Source of the DNA: Streptomyces chattanoogensis
GTDB lineage: Bacteria; Actinomycetota; Actinomycetes; Streptomycetales; Streptomycetaceae
Length of the DNA: 64,000 nucleotides
NCBI RefSeq assembly: GCF_001294335.1
Contig: NZ_LGKG01000196.1
Coordinates: 346,349-410,348, forward strand
Direction of reading: 5' to 3'
This document shows positions 16,462 through 25,081 of this stretch, piece after piece. The stretch's first letter is position 1. The number at the start of each line of letters is the position of its first letter. The position numbers were made by a program, and so were the translations under genes. Below the pieces are notes generated by a model. It saw only the letters and a program-made list of their open reading frames with translations, had not been told where the DNA came from and searched no databases.

Positions 16462-17292
16462 ATGAGGCGCAGCCGGACGCTGCACTGGATCGCCGTACAC
16501 GCCGTGGCCGTCGCCGCCGCGCTCTTCTTCGTCCTGCCCTTCCTGTTCGTCTTCCTGACGTCCGTCATGGGCGACGAGCAGGCGATGAGCGGCGAGCTCT
16601 GGCCGACCGCATGGCACTGGTCCAACTACGCCACGGTCTTCCGGACGCCCGGCTTTCTGGACTGGTGGCGGAATTCGCTGCTGTACGCCGGGCTCGGCAC
16701 CCTCTTCACCGTCTGCTCGGCGGTCCCCGTGGCGTACGCCCTGGCCCGGTTCCGCTTCCGGGGCCGCCGTACGGCCATGATCCTGGTCGTCTCGACGATG
16801 ATGCTGCCGCCCCAGGTCATCGTCATCCCGATGTATCTGGTGTGGGCCCAGCAGCTCCATCTCTCCGGGACGCTCTGGCCGCTGATCATCCCCATGGCGT
16901 TCGGCGACGCGTACTCCGTCTTCCTGCTGCGGCAGTTCCTGCTCACCATCCCCCGGGAGTACACCGAGTCCGCCAGGGTGGACGGCTGCGGCGAGCTGCG
17001 CACCCTGCTGCGCATCATCGTGCCGATGGCCAGACCCGGCATCGCCGCGGTGGCCCTCTTCCAGTTCTTCTTCTGCTGGAACGACTACTTCGGCCCGCAG
17101 ATCTACGCCGCGCAGAACCCCGCCTCCTGGACGCTCTCCTACGGCCTGGAGTCCTTCAAGAGCGCCCACAACGTCAACTGGAACCTGACCATGGCCGCGA
17201 CGCTGCTGGTCATGGCCCCCGTGATCGTCGTGTTCTTCTTTGCGCAAAAGGCCTTCGTCGAAGGCGTCACACTCACCGGAGTGAAGGGCTGA
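16462..17292 (+). CDS. ABC sugar permease, MalG/UgpE type
   Basis: A 276-residue partner permease with six predicted helices. The EAA-like loop reads EYTESARVDGCGELRTLLRI near residue 170. The N-terminus is a membrane helix (IAVHAVAVAAALFFVLPFL) and the C-terminus ends FFFAQKAFVEGVTLTGVKG, typical of MalG-type subunits. It starts at ATG 16462 with GGAGG 11 nt upstream inside the previous gene. The 9-bp gap to the next gene shows an operon. Confidence 0.95.
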   Translation: MRRSRTLHWIAVHAVAVAAALFFVLPFLFVFLTSVMGDEQAMSGELWPTAWHWSNYATVFRTPGFLDWWRNSLLYAGLGTLFTVCSAVPVAYALARFRFRGRRTAMILVVSTMMLPPQVIVIPMYLVWAQQLHLSGTLWPLIIPMAFGDAYSVFLLRQFLLTIPREYTESARVDGCGELRTLLRIIVPMARPGIAAVALFQFFFCWNDYFGPQIYAAQNPASWTLSYGLESFKSAHNVNWNLTMAATLLVMAPVIVVFFFAQKAFVEGVTLTGVKG

Positions 17293-17301
17293 TCCCGAGA
17301 G

Positions 17302-18609
17302 ATGAAACTTGCCGTGGTCGGCGGAGGCTCGACCTACACCCCCGAACTCATCGACGGTTTCGCGCGGTTGCGCGACGTCCTGCCCGTGACGGAGCTCGTG
17401 CTCATCGACCCGGCCGCCAGCCGGCTGGAGCGGGTGGGCGGTCTGGCCCGGCGGATCTTCGCCCGGCAGGGCCACCCGGGCCGGATCAGCTGGACCGGTG
17501 ATCTCGATGCCGGTGTCGACGGCGCCGATGCGGTCCTCCTCCAGCTGCGCGTCGGCGGACAGGCCGCCCGCAACCAGGACGAGACCTGGCCGCTGGAATG
17601 CGGCTGCGTCGGCCAGGAGACCACCGGGGCGGGCGGGCTCGCCAAGGCGCTGCGTACCGTCCCGGTCGTCCTGGACATCGCCGAGCGGGTACGCCGCCGC
17701 AGCCCCGGTGCCTGGATCGTGGACTTCACCAACCCCGTCGGCATCGTGACGCGCGCACTGCTCACCCAGGGCCACAAGGCCGTCGGGCTGTGCAATGTCG
17801 CCATCGGCTTCCAGCGGAAGTTCGCCAGGCTGCTGGGGGTGGCACCGGATCAGGTCGAGCTGGACCACATCGGCCTCAACCACCTCACCTGGGAGCGGGC
17901 GGTACGGGTCGCCGGTGAGGACGTCCTCCCCAGGCTGCTCGCCGAGCACGGCGACGCGGTGGCCGACGATCTGCGCATGCCGCGCTCGCTCCTGGACCGC
18001 CTCGGCGTCATCCCCTCCTACTACCTGCGCTACTTCTACCGCCATGACGCGGTGGTACGGGAGTTGCGCGGCAAGCCGTCCCGTGCGGCGGAGGTCGGGG
18101 CGATCGAGCGGCAGCTGCTGGACATGTACGCGGACCCCTCGCTGGACGAGAAGCCGGAGCTGCTGAGCAAGCGCGGCGGGGCGTACTACTCGGAAGCGGC
18201 GGTGGCGCTGACCTCCTCGCTGCTGCGCGGGACGGGCACCTCCGGCGGCGTGGGCGGCGCGGGCACCTCGGGCGGCGGGAACGACCCGGGCGACATCCGG
18301 ATCGTCAACACCTCCAACCACGGCGCCCTTCCCTTCCTGCCCGACGATGCGGTGATCGAGGCGCCGGCGGTGGTGAGCCCGGCGGGCGCCCGGGTGGTGC
18401 CCGTACGGCCGCTGGAACCCCTCTACGCCGGGCTGACCGCCCACGTCACCGCCTATGAACACCTGGCCCTGGAGGCGGCCCTGAAGGGCGGCCGGGACCG
18501 GGTCTTCACCGCCCTCCTCGCCCACCCCCTCATCGGCCAGGCCGACCCCGCCGACCGGCTCACCGACGCACTGATCGCGCACAACCGGGAGCACCTCACG
18601 TGGGCCTGA
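17302..18609 (+). CDS. GH4 family 6-phospho-beta-glucosidase
   Basis: An NAD+ and Mn2+ dependent glycosidase of family GH4, 435 residues. The Rossmann motif is VVGGGSTYTPELIDGFARL at residues 4-22. Metal and catalytic segments are GLCNVAIGFQ near residue 155 and IGLNHLTW near residue 193; the VDFTNPVGIVTRAL segment is diagnostic. A Gly-rich insertion (TSGGVGGAGTSGGG, about residues 314-327) precedes the C-terminal ASNHGALPFLP-like TSNHGALPFLPDD. GH4 enzymes of this branch hydrolyse 6-phosphorylated beta-glucosides. That is unusual beside an ABC transporter, which does not phosphorylate its cargo; the kinase gene overlapping its end by 10 bp may supply the phosphate. Confidence 0.92.
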   Translation: MKLAVVGGGSTYTPELIDGFARLRDVLPVTELVLIDPAASRLERVGGLARRIFARQGHPGRISWTGDLDAGVDGADAVLLQLRVGGQAARNQDETWPLECGCVGQETTGAGGLAKALRTVPVVLDIAERVRRRSPGAWIVDFTNPVGIVTRALLTQGHKAVGLCNVAIGFQRKFARLLGVAPDQVELDHIGLNHLTWERAVRVAGEDVLPRLLAEHGDAVADDLRMPRSLLDRLGVIPSYYLRYFYRHDAVVRELRGKPSRAAEVGAIERQLLDMYADPSLDEKPELLSKRGGAYYSEAAVALTSSLLRGTGTSGGVGGAGTSGGGNDPGDIRIVNTSNHGALPFLPDDAVIEAPAVVSPAGARVVPVRPLEPLYAGLTAHVTAYEHLALEAALKGGRDRVFTALLAHPLIGQADPADRLTDALIAHNREHLTWA

Positions 18610-19580
18610 CAGGCACGGCGCTCGCCGTCGACGCGGGCAACAGCAAGACGGATGTGGCCCTGGTGACCGCGGACGGAAGACTGCTGGGGACCGCCCGGGG
18701 CGGCGGCTTCCAGCCCTCGGTGGCGGGCCCGCGGCGCGCCGTGGACGTCCTCGCTCCGCTCGTCACCGGCGTACTGGCACAGGCGGGAGCCTCGGGCCCG
18801 GTCGGGCATCTCTCCGCCTGTCTCGCCAATGCCGACCTGCCCGTCGAGGAGGTCGGCCTGACCGCGGAGATCGCCCGCCGCGGCTGGGCGGACACGGTCA
18901 CGGTCGCCAACGACACCTTCGCGCTGCTGCGGGCCGGCCTGGCGGACGCGGGCACGCAGACGGGGGTCGCGGTGGTGTGCGGGGCGGGCATCAACTGCGC
19001 GGGCCTCGGACGCCACGGGGCCACCGCCCGCTTCCCCTCCCTCGGCCGCATCTCCGGCGACTGGGGCGGCGGTTCCCACCTCGCCGATGAGGCCCTGTGG
19101 TGTGCGGCCCGCGCCGAGGACGGCCGCGGCGAACCCACCGACCTGGTCCGCGCCCTGCCCGCCCACTTCGGCCTCGCCACCATGCTCGCCCTCATCGAGG
19201 CCCTCCATCTGCGGCGCATCCCCGACCGCCGGCGCCACGAACTGACCCCCGTCCTCTTCGGCGTCGCCGCCGCCGGCGATCCCGTCGCCCGCGCCATCGT
19301 GGCCCGGCAGGCGGAGGAGGTCGCCCTCCTGGCCGCGGTCGCCCTGGAGCGCCTGGGCCTCCTCACCGAGCCCACCCCCGTCATCCTCGGCGGCGGCGTC
19401 CTGGCGGCCCGCCACCCGCTGCTGCACGACCGACTGACCCAACTCCTCGCGGAGCGCGCCCCGATGGCCGTACCGCAGGTGGTCACGGCGCCGCCGGTAC
19501 TGGGGGCGGCGCTGTATGCGCTGGACCGGGCGGGGGCGGGGCCGGACGCCTATGAGCGGCTGAGGGAGGCTTGGGGCTGA
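18600..19580 (+). CDS. BadF/BcrA-type sugar kinase (N-acetylglucosamine kinase-like)
   Basis: A 326-residue actin-fold kinase of the BadF/BadG/BcrA family, the group that includes N-acetylglucosamine kinase. Phosphate-binding motifs are VDAGNSKTDVAL at residue 10 and VVCGAGINCAG near residue 125; GRISGDWGGGSHLADEAL near residue 150 and ILGGGVLAARHPLL near residue 265 are further family landmarks. The start is GTG 18600, overlapping the GH4 stop by 10 bp, so the two are translationally coupled. I infer it phosphorylates the imported sugar or its hydrolysis product; whether it acts before or after GH4 cannot be seen. It ends inside the 3' end of the opposing small gene. Confidence 0.88.
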   Translation: MGLTGTALAVDAGNSKTDVALVTADGRLLGTARGGGFQPSVAGPRRAVDVLAPLVTGVLAQAGASGPVGHLSACLANADLPVEEVGLTAEIARRGWADTVTVANDTFALLRAGLADAGTQTGVAVVCGAGINCAGLGRHGATARFPSLGRISGDWGGGSHLADEALWCAARAEDGRGEPTDLVRALPAHFGLATMLALIEALHLRRIPDRRRHELTPVLFGVAAAGDPVARAIVARQAEEVALLAAVALERLGLLTEPTPVILGGGVLAARHPLLHDRLTQLLAERAPMAVPQVVTAPPVLGAALYALDRAGAGPDAYERLREAWG

Positions 19581-19909
19581 AAGGCGCCCATCACCCGCCC
19601 CCAGCCCACCTGCACGCTGCGCCCCCGGTGCGTCTCCGTGCGGTCGCCCGGGGCCAGCACGATGTCGGTGGTGGGGTCATGGCCGCCGTCGCGTTCCGTG
19701 ATGACCGTGACGTGATGGTCGGTGTCGTTGACGACGAGGGTGGGGGTGCCGTCCGGTGCGGGGGTGAGGGGGTAGTGGCCGGCCGGGTCGATGTAGGTGC
19801 TGGCTCCGATGGTGAGGAAACCGCTGGCCGGCGGGGCGTGGGCGGAGGCTGCGGCGCCGCGTGCCGTCACGGCGGCAAGGGGTCTGAAGAGCTGTGCCAC
19901 ACGTCCCAT
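19550..19909 (-). CDS. Small secreted protein of unknown function
   Basis: A 119-residue protein, unrecognised. It starts at ATG 19909, 7 nt after GGGAGG. The N-terminus (VAQLFRPLAAVTARGAAASA) may be a short export signal. The rest is predicted beta-rich: STYIDPAGHYPLTPAPDG, then LVVNDTDHHVTVITERDGG, then DIVLAPGDRTETHRGRSVQV. It overlaps the convergent sugar-kinase gene by 31 bp at the 3' ends. Good codon bias and the ribosome site argue that it is real. It could be a small cell-surface beta-sandwich. Confidence 0.65.
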   Translation of the reverse strand: MGRVAQLFRPLAAVTARGAAASAHAPPASGFLTIGASTYIDPAGHYPLTPAPDGTPTLVVNDTDHHVTVITERDGGHDPTTDIVLAPGDRTETHRGRSVQVGWGRVMGAFQPQASLSRS

Positions 19910-20075
19910 GAGGAGCCTCCCGTATGCCGTCCATGCACCGTCCGCGCATCGTCACGCGCATCGTCCGCGCATCACCTTCGTCACTTAGAGTAGTTGACGT
20001 GGGGTGCATCGGGCAGCGGCGCGCGGGAGCGGAACGAGGGGCGTGCAAGGTGCCGTACGCGCCCCGGCCGGCCGG

Positions 20076-20768
20076 TCAGTCGTCCAGCGGCAGGGCCAGA
20101 TCGCGGACATGACCGGCGAGCAGGAGGACGGCGGCGTCGACCGCGGCCTGCGGGTCCTGGGCGCGGATGGCGTCGGTGAGACGAGCGTGCGGGTCGGTGG
20201 GGGCCGCGGTGGCGGTGTCGAGGCAGGCGGCGCGGCGCAGTTCCTCGCGGAGGGCGGCGCTGAGGGAGCGGTAGATGTCGGCGAGTACGGGGTTGGCGCC
20301 GGCCTCGGCGACCAGGATGTGGAACTCGGCGTCGGCCGCGGTGAAGGCATCCGTGTCCTGCGCGGCGAGGGCGGCCTTGCGGCGGGCCAGGGCGGCTTCG
20401 ATACCGGCGAGCTGGGTCTCGGTCCGGTGCTTGGCGGCCTGCCGGGCGGCGACGACGTCGAGGCCCTGGCGGACCTGGGTGACATGGGTGAGTTCGGCGC
20501 GCTCCAGGCGGCGGCGGAGGGCGACCGCGCTGTCGTCGTCGGAGATCACGAAGGTGCCGTCGCCCTGCCGGGGTTCGAGGAGTCCGGAGTGGACCAGGGA
20601 GCGGACGGCTTCGCGTACCGAGGCGCGGCTGACGCCCAGCGTCTCGGAGAGTGCGTTTTCGGGCGGAATGCGGCTGCCCACGGGCCAGACGCCGGTCACG
20701 ATCTGCTCGCGGATCTCATCGGTCGCGGTCTCCACCAGCGACACCCTGCCCTTGCGCACCGCTTGCAC
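20076..20768 (-). CDS. GntR-family regulator, FadR/FCD subfamily
   Basis: A 230-residue regulator. Residues 10-75 are the GntR winged helix (EIREQIVTGVWPVGSRIPPE, LSETLGVSRASVREAVRSL, LLEPRQGDGTFV). Residues 90-220 are the all-helical FCD effector domain, with metal-ligand-type residues in DAEFHILVAEAGANPVL. It starts at GTG 20768, 8 nt after GGAGGG. FCD regulators sense organic acids, sugar acids or amino acids. It has no obvious partner in its own direction and divides the sugar operon from the glutamate-sensing operon; its target is unknown. Confidence 0.93.
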   Translation of the reverse strand: MQAVRKGRVSLVETATDEIREQIVTGVWPVGSRIPPENALSETLGVSRASVREAVRSLVHSGLLEPRQGDGTFVISDDDSAVALRRRLERAELTHVTQVRQGLDVVAARQAAKHRTETQLAGIEAALARRKAALAAQDTDAFTAADAEFHILVAEAGANPVLADIYRSLSAALREELRRAACLDTATAAPTDPHARLTDAIRAQDPQAAVDAAVLLLAGHVRDLALPLDD

Positions 20769-21022
20769 GCGATCACCCTCCGGTCACGGTTCGCAGGTTG
20801 GTGGCCTGATGGCTTGATGTCCGGCGTCCGGCCGTCCTGGGGGCAACTGTAGTGCCGCTCGCCGGACGCCAGGCCGGACGCCGGACAGAAAGATCAGGTC
20901 AATCGCGGTGTGGTTGTCGGTGAGTGCAGACATACTGCTGCCCGTGCACCGGTTCTCGTGAGCGCGCGCGTCAGGCGCTGCGCGCGAGCGGCCGGGCCGC
21001 CGACGACGGAGGGGGAGGTTCG

Positions 21023-22513
21023 GTGTCGTCAGAAGCGTCCGTGTCACCCATGCCGTCCGCGGCGCCCGCATCGTCCCTGTCGTCCGCAGCGCCCCCGTCG
21101 TTCGCCTCGTCGGAGCAGACCACGCGGCCGGCGCCGGCGGAGCCCGCGGGCGGCGGCCCCGCACCCGCGCCCCGCCGCCGTACGGCATGGGCCGACGGGC
21201 TGGACGAGCTGCGCGCCGCGGCGACGACCGAGCCGGGGCGCCTGCGGGTGATCGGCGCCGTGCTCGCCCTGCTGGTGCTGGTGTTCGGTGCGGTCGCGGC
21301 CTGGGAGGTGGCCGACCGGGCGGCGGCCGCGGACGACGTGGTCGGGCGCAGCCAGCCGCTGAGCGCGGACGCGGCGCGCATCTACCGCTCGCTGGCGGAT
21401 GCGGACACGACCGCCGCCGGGGGCTTCCTGGCGGGCGGGGAGGAGAGCCGGGCGACCCGCGACCGGTATGCCCAGGACCTGGCGACGGCCGCCGGGCTGC
21501 TGGTCAAGGCCTCGTCCGGCACGCGGGGTTCGGACCGGGCCGATGCGCAGATAGCCGCGCTCAGCAAGGCGCTGCCGCGGTACGCGGGTCTGGTCGAGAC
21601 GGCGCGGACGAACAACCGGCAGGGGCTGCCCCTCGGGGGCGCCTATCTGCGGTACGCCAACGACCAGATGCGCAGGGAACTCCTGCCCGCCGCCCGGGCG
21701 TTGTACGACGCGGAGAACGACCGGCTGGCGGCGGACTACGCCGCGGCGAAGGCCTGGCCGTGGCTCGCGCTGGCGGCCGGGTTGCTCGCCGTCGGGGCGC
21801 TGGGGTGGGCGCAGCGGCGGGACTACCGGCGGACGAACCGGGTGTTCAACCGGGGGCTGCTGGCGGCGACGGCGGCCTGCCTGGCCGCCCTGGTGTGGCT
21901 GGTGGCCGGGCATGCGCTGGCGCGGTCGGGGCTGAGCGATTCCTATGAGCGCGGGACGCGGTCGTTGCGGGTGCTCCACGAGGCCCGGATCGATGCGCTG
22001 CAGGCACGGGGGGACGAGAATCTGACGCTGGTGGCACGGGGAGCGGTGCTGACCGGCGACCAGAAGGACTTCTACGAGGCCGGCTTCCGCACGGGGATGG
22101 CGGATCTGGTGGGTGCGGGCAGGAAAGGAAACGCCGCGGGCGGCAGCAGGCTGGGGAAGGCGCTGGCGCTGGCGGACGACGAGGCGGGCCGGCGGCCGGT
22201 GCGGGATGCTCTCCGGCACGTACGGCAGTGGCAGGCGCGGCACGCCGAGGCGCGGGCGGCGGACGAGAAGGGCGCCTACGAGCAGGCTCTGGCCAAGGTG
22301 ATCGGCGGCGACCGGCCGACGCGGGAGTCCTTCGACCGGGTGGACGCCGAGCTGCAGCGGGCACTGGCGCACGAGCAGCAGGAGTTCCGGTCGGCGGCGG
22401 ACGGCGGACGGGCGGCGCTCGGCGGACTGGCGGCGGGGGCCGCGGTGCTGGCGGTGCTGGGTGCGGTGGGTGCGGTGCTGGGTATCGGGCGCAGGCTGTC
22501 GGAGTACCGGTGA
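21023..22513 (+). CDS. glnX: GlnX-like transmembrane sensor protein
   Basis: A 496-residue membrane protein, read here as the GlnX partner of GlnH and PknG by position and topology. After about 70 low-complexity residues there are four helices: LRVIGAVLALLVLVFGAVAAW, then an exported helical domain of about 130 residues, PWLALAAGLLAVGALGW, LLAATAACLAALVWLVAGHAL, a second exported helical domain of about 160 residues, and a last helix LGGLAAGAAVLAVLGAVGAVL. The two exported domains resemble sensor four-helix bundles. GTG 21023 follows GGGGAGG by 5 nt. It ends GTGA-overlapped with the glnH-like gene. In mycobacteria GlnX relays amino-acid binding by GlnH to the kinase PknG. Confidence 0.82.
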   Translation: MSSEASVSPMPSAAPASSLSSAAPPSFASSEQTTRPAPAEPAGGGPAPAPRRRTAWADGLDELRAAATTEPGRLRVIGAVLALLVLVFGAVAAWEVADRAAAADDVVGRSQPLSADAARIYRSLADADTTAAGGFLAGGEESRATRDRYAQDLATAAGLLVKASSGTRGSDRADAQIAALSKALPRYAGLVETARTNNRQGLPLGGAYLRYANDQMRRELLPAARALYDAENDRLAADYAAAKAWPWLALAAGLLAVGALGWAQRRDYRRTNRVFNRGLLAATAACLAALVWLVAGHALARSGLSDSYERGTRSLRVLHEARIDALQARGDENLTLVARGAVLTGDQKDFYEAGFRTGMADLVGAGRKGNAAGGSRLGKALALADDEAGRRPVRDALRHVRQWQARHAEARAADEKGAYEQALAKVIGGDRPTRESFDRVDAELQRALAHEQQEFRSAADGGRAALGGLAAGAAVLAVLGAVGAVLGIGRRLSEYR

Positions 22514-23562
22514 GGGGGCCGGGTGATGGGGACATGAAGCCTGGTGACGAGGGCAGGACGAGGCGGGCGCGGGCCTTGCTGAATCTGCGTGCCGCGCTGG
22601 CACCGGTCGCGGCGGGGATCGGTGTGATGGCGGCGGCCGCGGCGGTGCTGGTACCGACGCTGGGCGGGCACGCCTTCGACGACGGACCGGCCTGGCACAA
22701 GGCGCCGCCGCCCGTACGCGGAACGTCGCAGACGCGGCCCGCCGAGGAGCGCTGTACGGCGCAGAACGCCGCGCAGAGCTTGCGTCCGTCGGCGGACGAC
22801 GGCCCGGCGGTGGACCGGATCAAGGAGAAGGGCCAGCTGGTCGTGGGGGTCGACCAGAACACGTACCGATGGGGGTACCGCGACCCGGGCACCGGCAAGC
22901 TGCAGGGCTTCGACATCGATCTGGCCCGGGCCATAGCCAGGGACATCCTGGGGCCGGACGCCAAGGTCGTCTTCCATGCGGTGCCGACCAACCAGCGGAT
23001 ACCGGCGCTGCAGAAACGCAGCGTCGACATGGTGGTGCGGACGATGACGATCAACTGCGCGCGCAAGGAGAAGGTGGCGTTCTCGACGGCGTACTTCCAG
23101 GGCGGGCAGCAGGTGCTGGCGCCCAGGAAGTCGCCGGTGACGGCGTTCGACGACTCGCTCCGGGGCAAGCGGGTGTGCACGGCGGCCGGTTCGACGGGCG
23201 AGGCGGAGCTGACGAAGCAGCGGCACGGCGCGACGGTGCTGACGGTGCCCAATCAGCTCGACTGTCTGGTACGGCTCCAGCTGGGCCGGGCGGACGCGGT
23301 GGTGACGGACAACGCACTGGCCGCGGCGCAGGCGGCGCAGGATCCGACCGTGGAGCTGAAGGGCAGGCCGTTCACCGACGAGCCGTACGGCGTGGCGATG
23401 AACAAGGCCGACACGGATCTGGTCCGGCGGGTCAACAAGGTGCTGGACGACTACCGGGGCGGCGGGGCCGCCGACAGCCCCTGGATGCAGGCGTACCGCA
23501 AGTGGCTGCGGGCCGATCTGCCGCGGATATACGGGCCGCCGTCGCCGGAGTACAGCGACTGA
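22510..23562 (+). CDS. glnH: GlnH-like glutamate/aspartate-binding protein
   Basis: A 350-residue solute-binding protein of family 3. An N-terminal hydrophobic anchor (ALAPVAAGIGVMAAAAAVLV) exports it. The binding fold opens GQLVVGVDQNTYRWGYRDP and continues GFDIDLARAIARDILG, RSVDMVVRTMTINCARKEK, and KRVCTAAGSTGEAEL with DAVVTDNALAAAQ. No permease or ATPase gene accompanies it, so it acts as a sensor rather than in uptake. GTG 22510 overlaps the previous stop (GTGA) and has GGAG 5 nt upstream; ATG 22534 is the alternative. It is inferred to signal through GlnX to PknG. Confidence 0.88.
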   Translation: MRGPGDGDMKPGDEGRTRRARALLNLRAALAPVAAGIGVMAAAAAVLVPTLGGHAFDDGPAWHKAPPPVRGTSQTRPAEERCTAQNAAQSLRPSADDGPAVDRIKEKGQLVVGVDQNTYRWGYRDPGTGKLQGFDIDLARAIARDILGPDAKVVFHAVPTNQRIPALQKRSVDMVVRTMTINCARKEKVAFSTAYFQGGQQVLAPRKSPVTAFDDSLRGKRVCTAAGSTGEAELTKQRHGATVLTVPNQLDCLVRLQLGRADAVVTDNALAAAQAAQDPTVELKGRPFTDEPYGVAMNKADTDLVRRVNKVLDDYRGGGAADSPWMQAYRKWLRADLPRIYGPPSPEYSD

Positions 23563-23740
23563 GCACACGTCACGGCCGCCCGGGGTGCACAAGCCGCTCA
23601 TGCGCCCGTACGGCGACTGATCGGCCCAAGAAGCGATGGTTGCCTTCACTATGGGAAGGGAGGGGATGGCGGGAGCAGTTCACCGAGCGACCCAGGCGCA
23701 CCAACCGCCGTGTGCCGTACGCGTATTGGAGAGGTGATCG

Positions 23741-25081
23741 ATGGGGGTCCCTGGGCCCTGCCCCGGATCCGCGGGGCGGCAACCTGCCCCGGTGCCGGAC
23801 CGGGAGGAGGTGGACCGCGCCCTGGCACGGCTCGGCGCCGAGTACGAAGCGATAGAGACCTCGCTGCTCGCGTTGCAGGATCACGCCGGCCGCCGGCTGC
23901 TGGAGGGCGGCGGCCTGTCGGGCACCACCAAGGAGCGCTGGGCCGCCGCCGAACGCTCCATCACGGTCCTGTGGTCGCTTTTCGACACCTACACCGCCGC
24001 GCTGACGGCGGCACGGGAGCTGCGGGCGCGGCGCCGCTGGCCGTCCCCCGACGATCTCGCGGAGCTGTCGGAGCTGCTGTACGGCAGCGGGCTGACGGTG
24101 TCCGGCGAGGCGGCGGACGACAGCTCGGTGGACGGCCCGCAGGAGCGCTTCAGCCTGGAGGAGCTCGTCGCGCGGATGAACGGCCTCTACGCCCGGTCGC
24201 TCGATGTCATCGTCGCGGCCGACGCCGTGTGGTCGACGCTGCCGGCCCGGATAGATCTGCTGTCGGCCGAGCTGCGCCGGACGCGTTCGCTGGCGCACTC
24301 GGTCGGGGTGCGCCCCGGTGCGCATCCGGCGGGCGACGACCTGGAGCGGATCACGGACGAACTGGCCCGGCTGCGCGACCGGGTGATCGCGGATCCGCTG
24401 GCGTTCTGGGTGTCGTCGTCGACGGGCAGTTCCGCGCCCGGTGGCGGCCGGCCGGACACCGGGCGCTACGACCGGGCGGCGCGCGCCCTGGAGGACGTAC
24501 GGCGGGAGATCGAGGCGGTGCTGGACGTCCGGCAGGACGCCGAGCGGAGGCTGATGCAGCTGCGCGATGTGCTCTCCCGGGCCGACCGGACGCTGACCGA
24601 GGCGCGCCAGGCCCGCGGCGAGGTGCTGGCGAAGATCGCCGCGTCCGAGGTCCCGGCCGTCAGCGGCCCGTCCACGGCGCTGTACGAGCAGCTGGCGGCG
24701 GCCGCGGAGTACCGCAGGCGGGCGCAGTGGCACCGGCTGTCGCCGCTGCTGGAGAGCCTGGAGGAGCGGGCCGAGGAGGAACTCCACCGGGCCCGCGAAT
24801 CGTTGACCGCGGTGACGGCCCCGCTGGCCGTACGGGCCGAGCTGCGCGGCCGGCTGGACGCGTACAAGGCGAAGGCCGCCCGGCACGGCATGGCCGGGGA
24901 TCCGCTGCTGCTGGAGCGGTACGACGTGGCCCGCCGGATGCTGTGGAGCGCGCCGTGCGATCTGCGGGCGGCCGAGCAGGCGGTGTGGCGTTATCAGCAG
25001 GCGGCGGCCGAGGCGCTGGTGCCGGAGCAGGCGGAGCATGGGCCGGAGGAACCGGCCCGGGACGGCAGGGGAGAGAAGTGA
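23741..25081 (+). CDS. Cytoplasmic coiled-coil protein of the pknG operon
   Basis: A 446-residue, almost wholly helical protein of no named family known to me. It has no signal peptide or membrane helix. Long heptad-like runs appear at residues 25-100, 155-215 and 245-400 (for example ALEDVRREIEAVLDVRQDAE and ESLEERAEEELHRARESL). It starts at ATG 23741, 178 bp after glnH, and its stop is GTGA-overlapped with pknG, so it is translated together with the kinase. The mycobacterial glnX-glnH-pknG set lacks such a gene, which makes it a candidate scaffold or substrate of the Streptomyces version. Confidence 0.8.
   Translation: MGVPGPCPGSAGRQPAPVPDREEVDRALARLGAEYEAIETSLLALQDHAGRRLLEGGGLSGTTKERWAAAERSITVLWSLFDTYTAALTAARELRARRRWPSPDDLAELSELLYGSGLTVSGEAADDSSVDGPQERFSLEELVARMNGLYARSLDVIVAADAVWSTLPARIDLLSAELRRTRSLAHSVGVRPGAHPAGDDLERITDELARLRDRVIADPLAFWVSSSTGSSAPGGGRPDTGRYDRAARALEDVRREIEAVLDVRQDAERRLMQLRDVLSRADRTLTEARQARGEVLAKIAASEVPAVSGPSTALYEQLAAAAEYRRRAQWHRLSPLLESLEERAEEELHRARESLTAVTAPLAVRAELRGRLDAYKAKAARHGMAGDPLLLERYDVARRMLWSAPCDLRAAEQAVWRYQQAAAEALVPEQAEHGPEEPARDGRGEK

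Noticed and set aside
15160..18594. Minus-strand open frame of over 1100 codons across the permease and GH4 genes
   Set aside because: Antisense of a clear sugar operon. The GHRR/EHH-rich product is typical of shadow frames in high-GC DNA.
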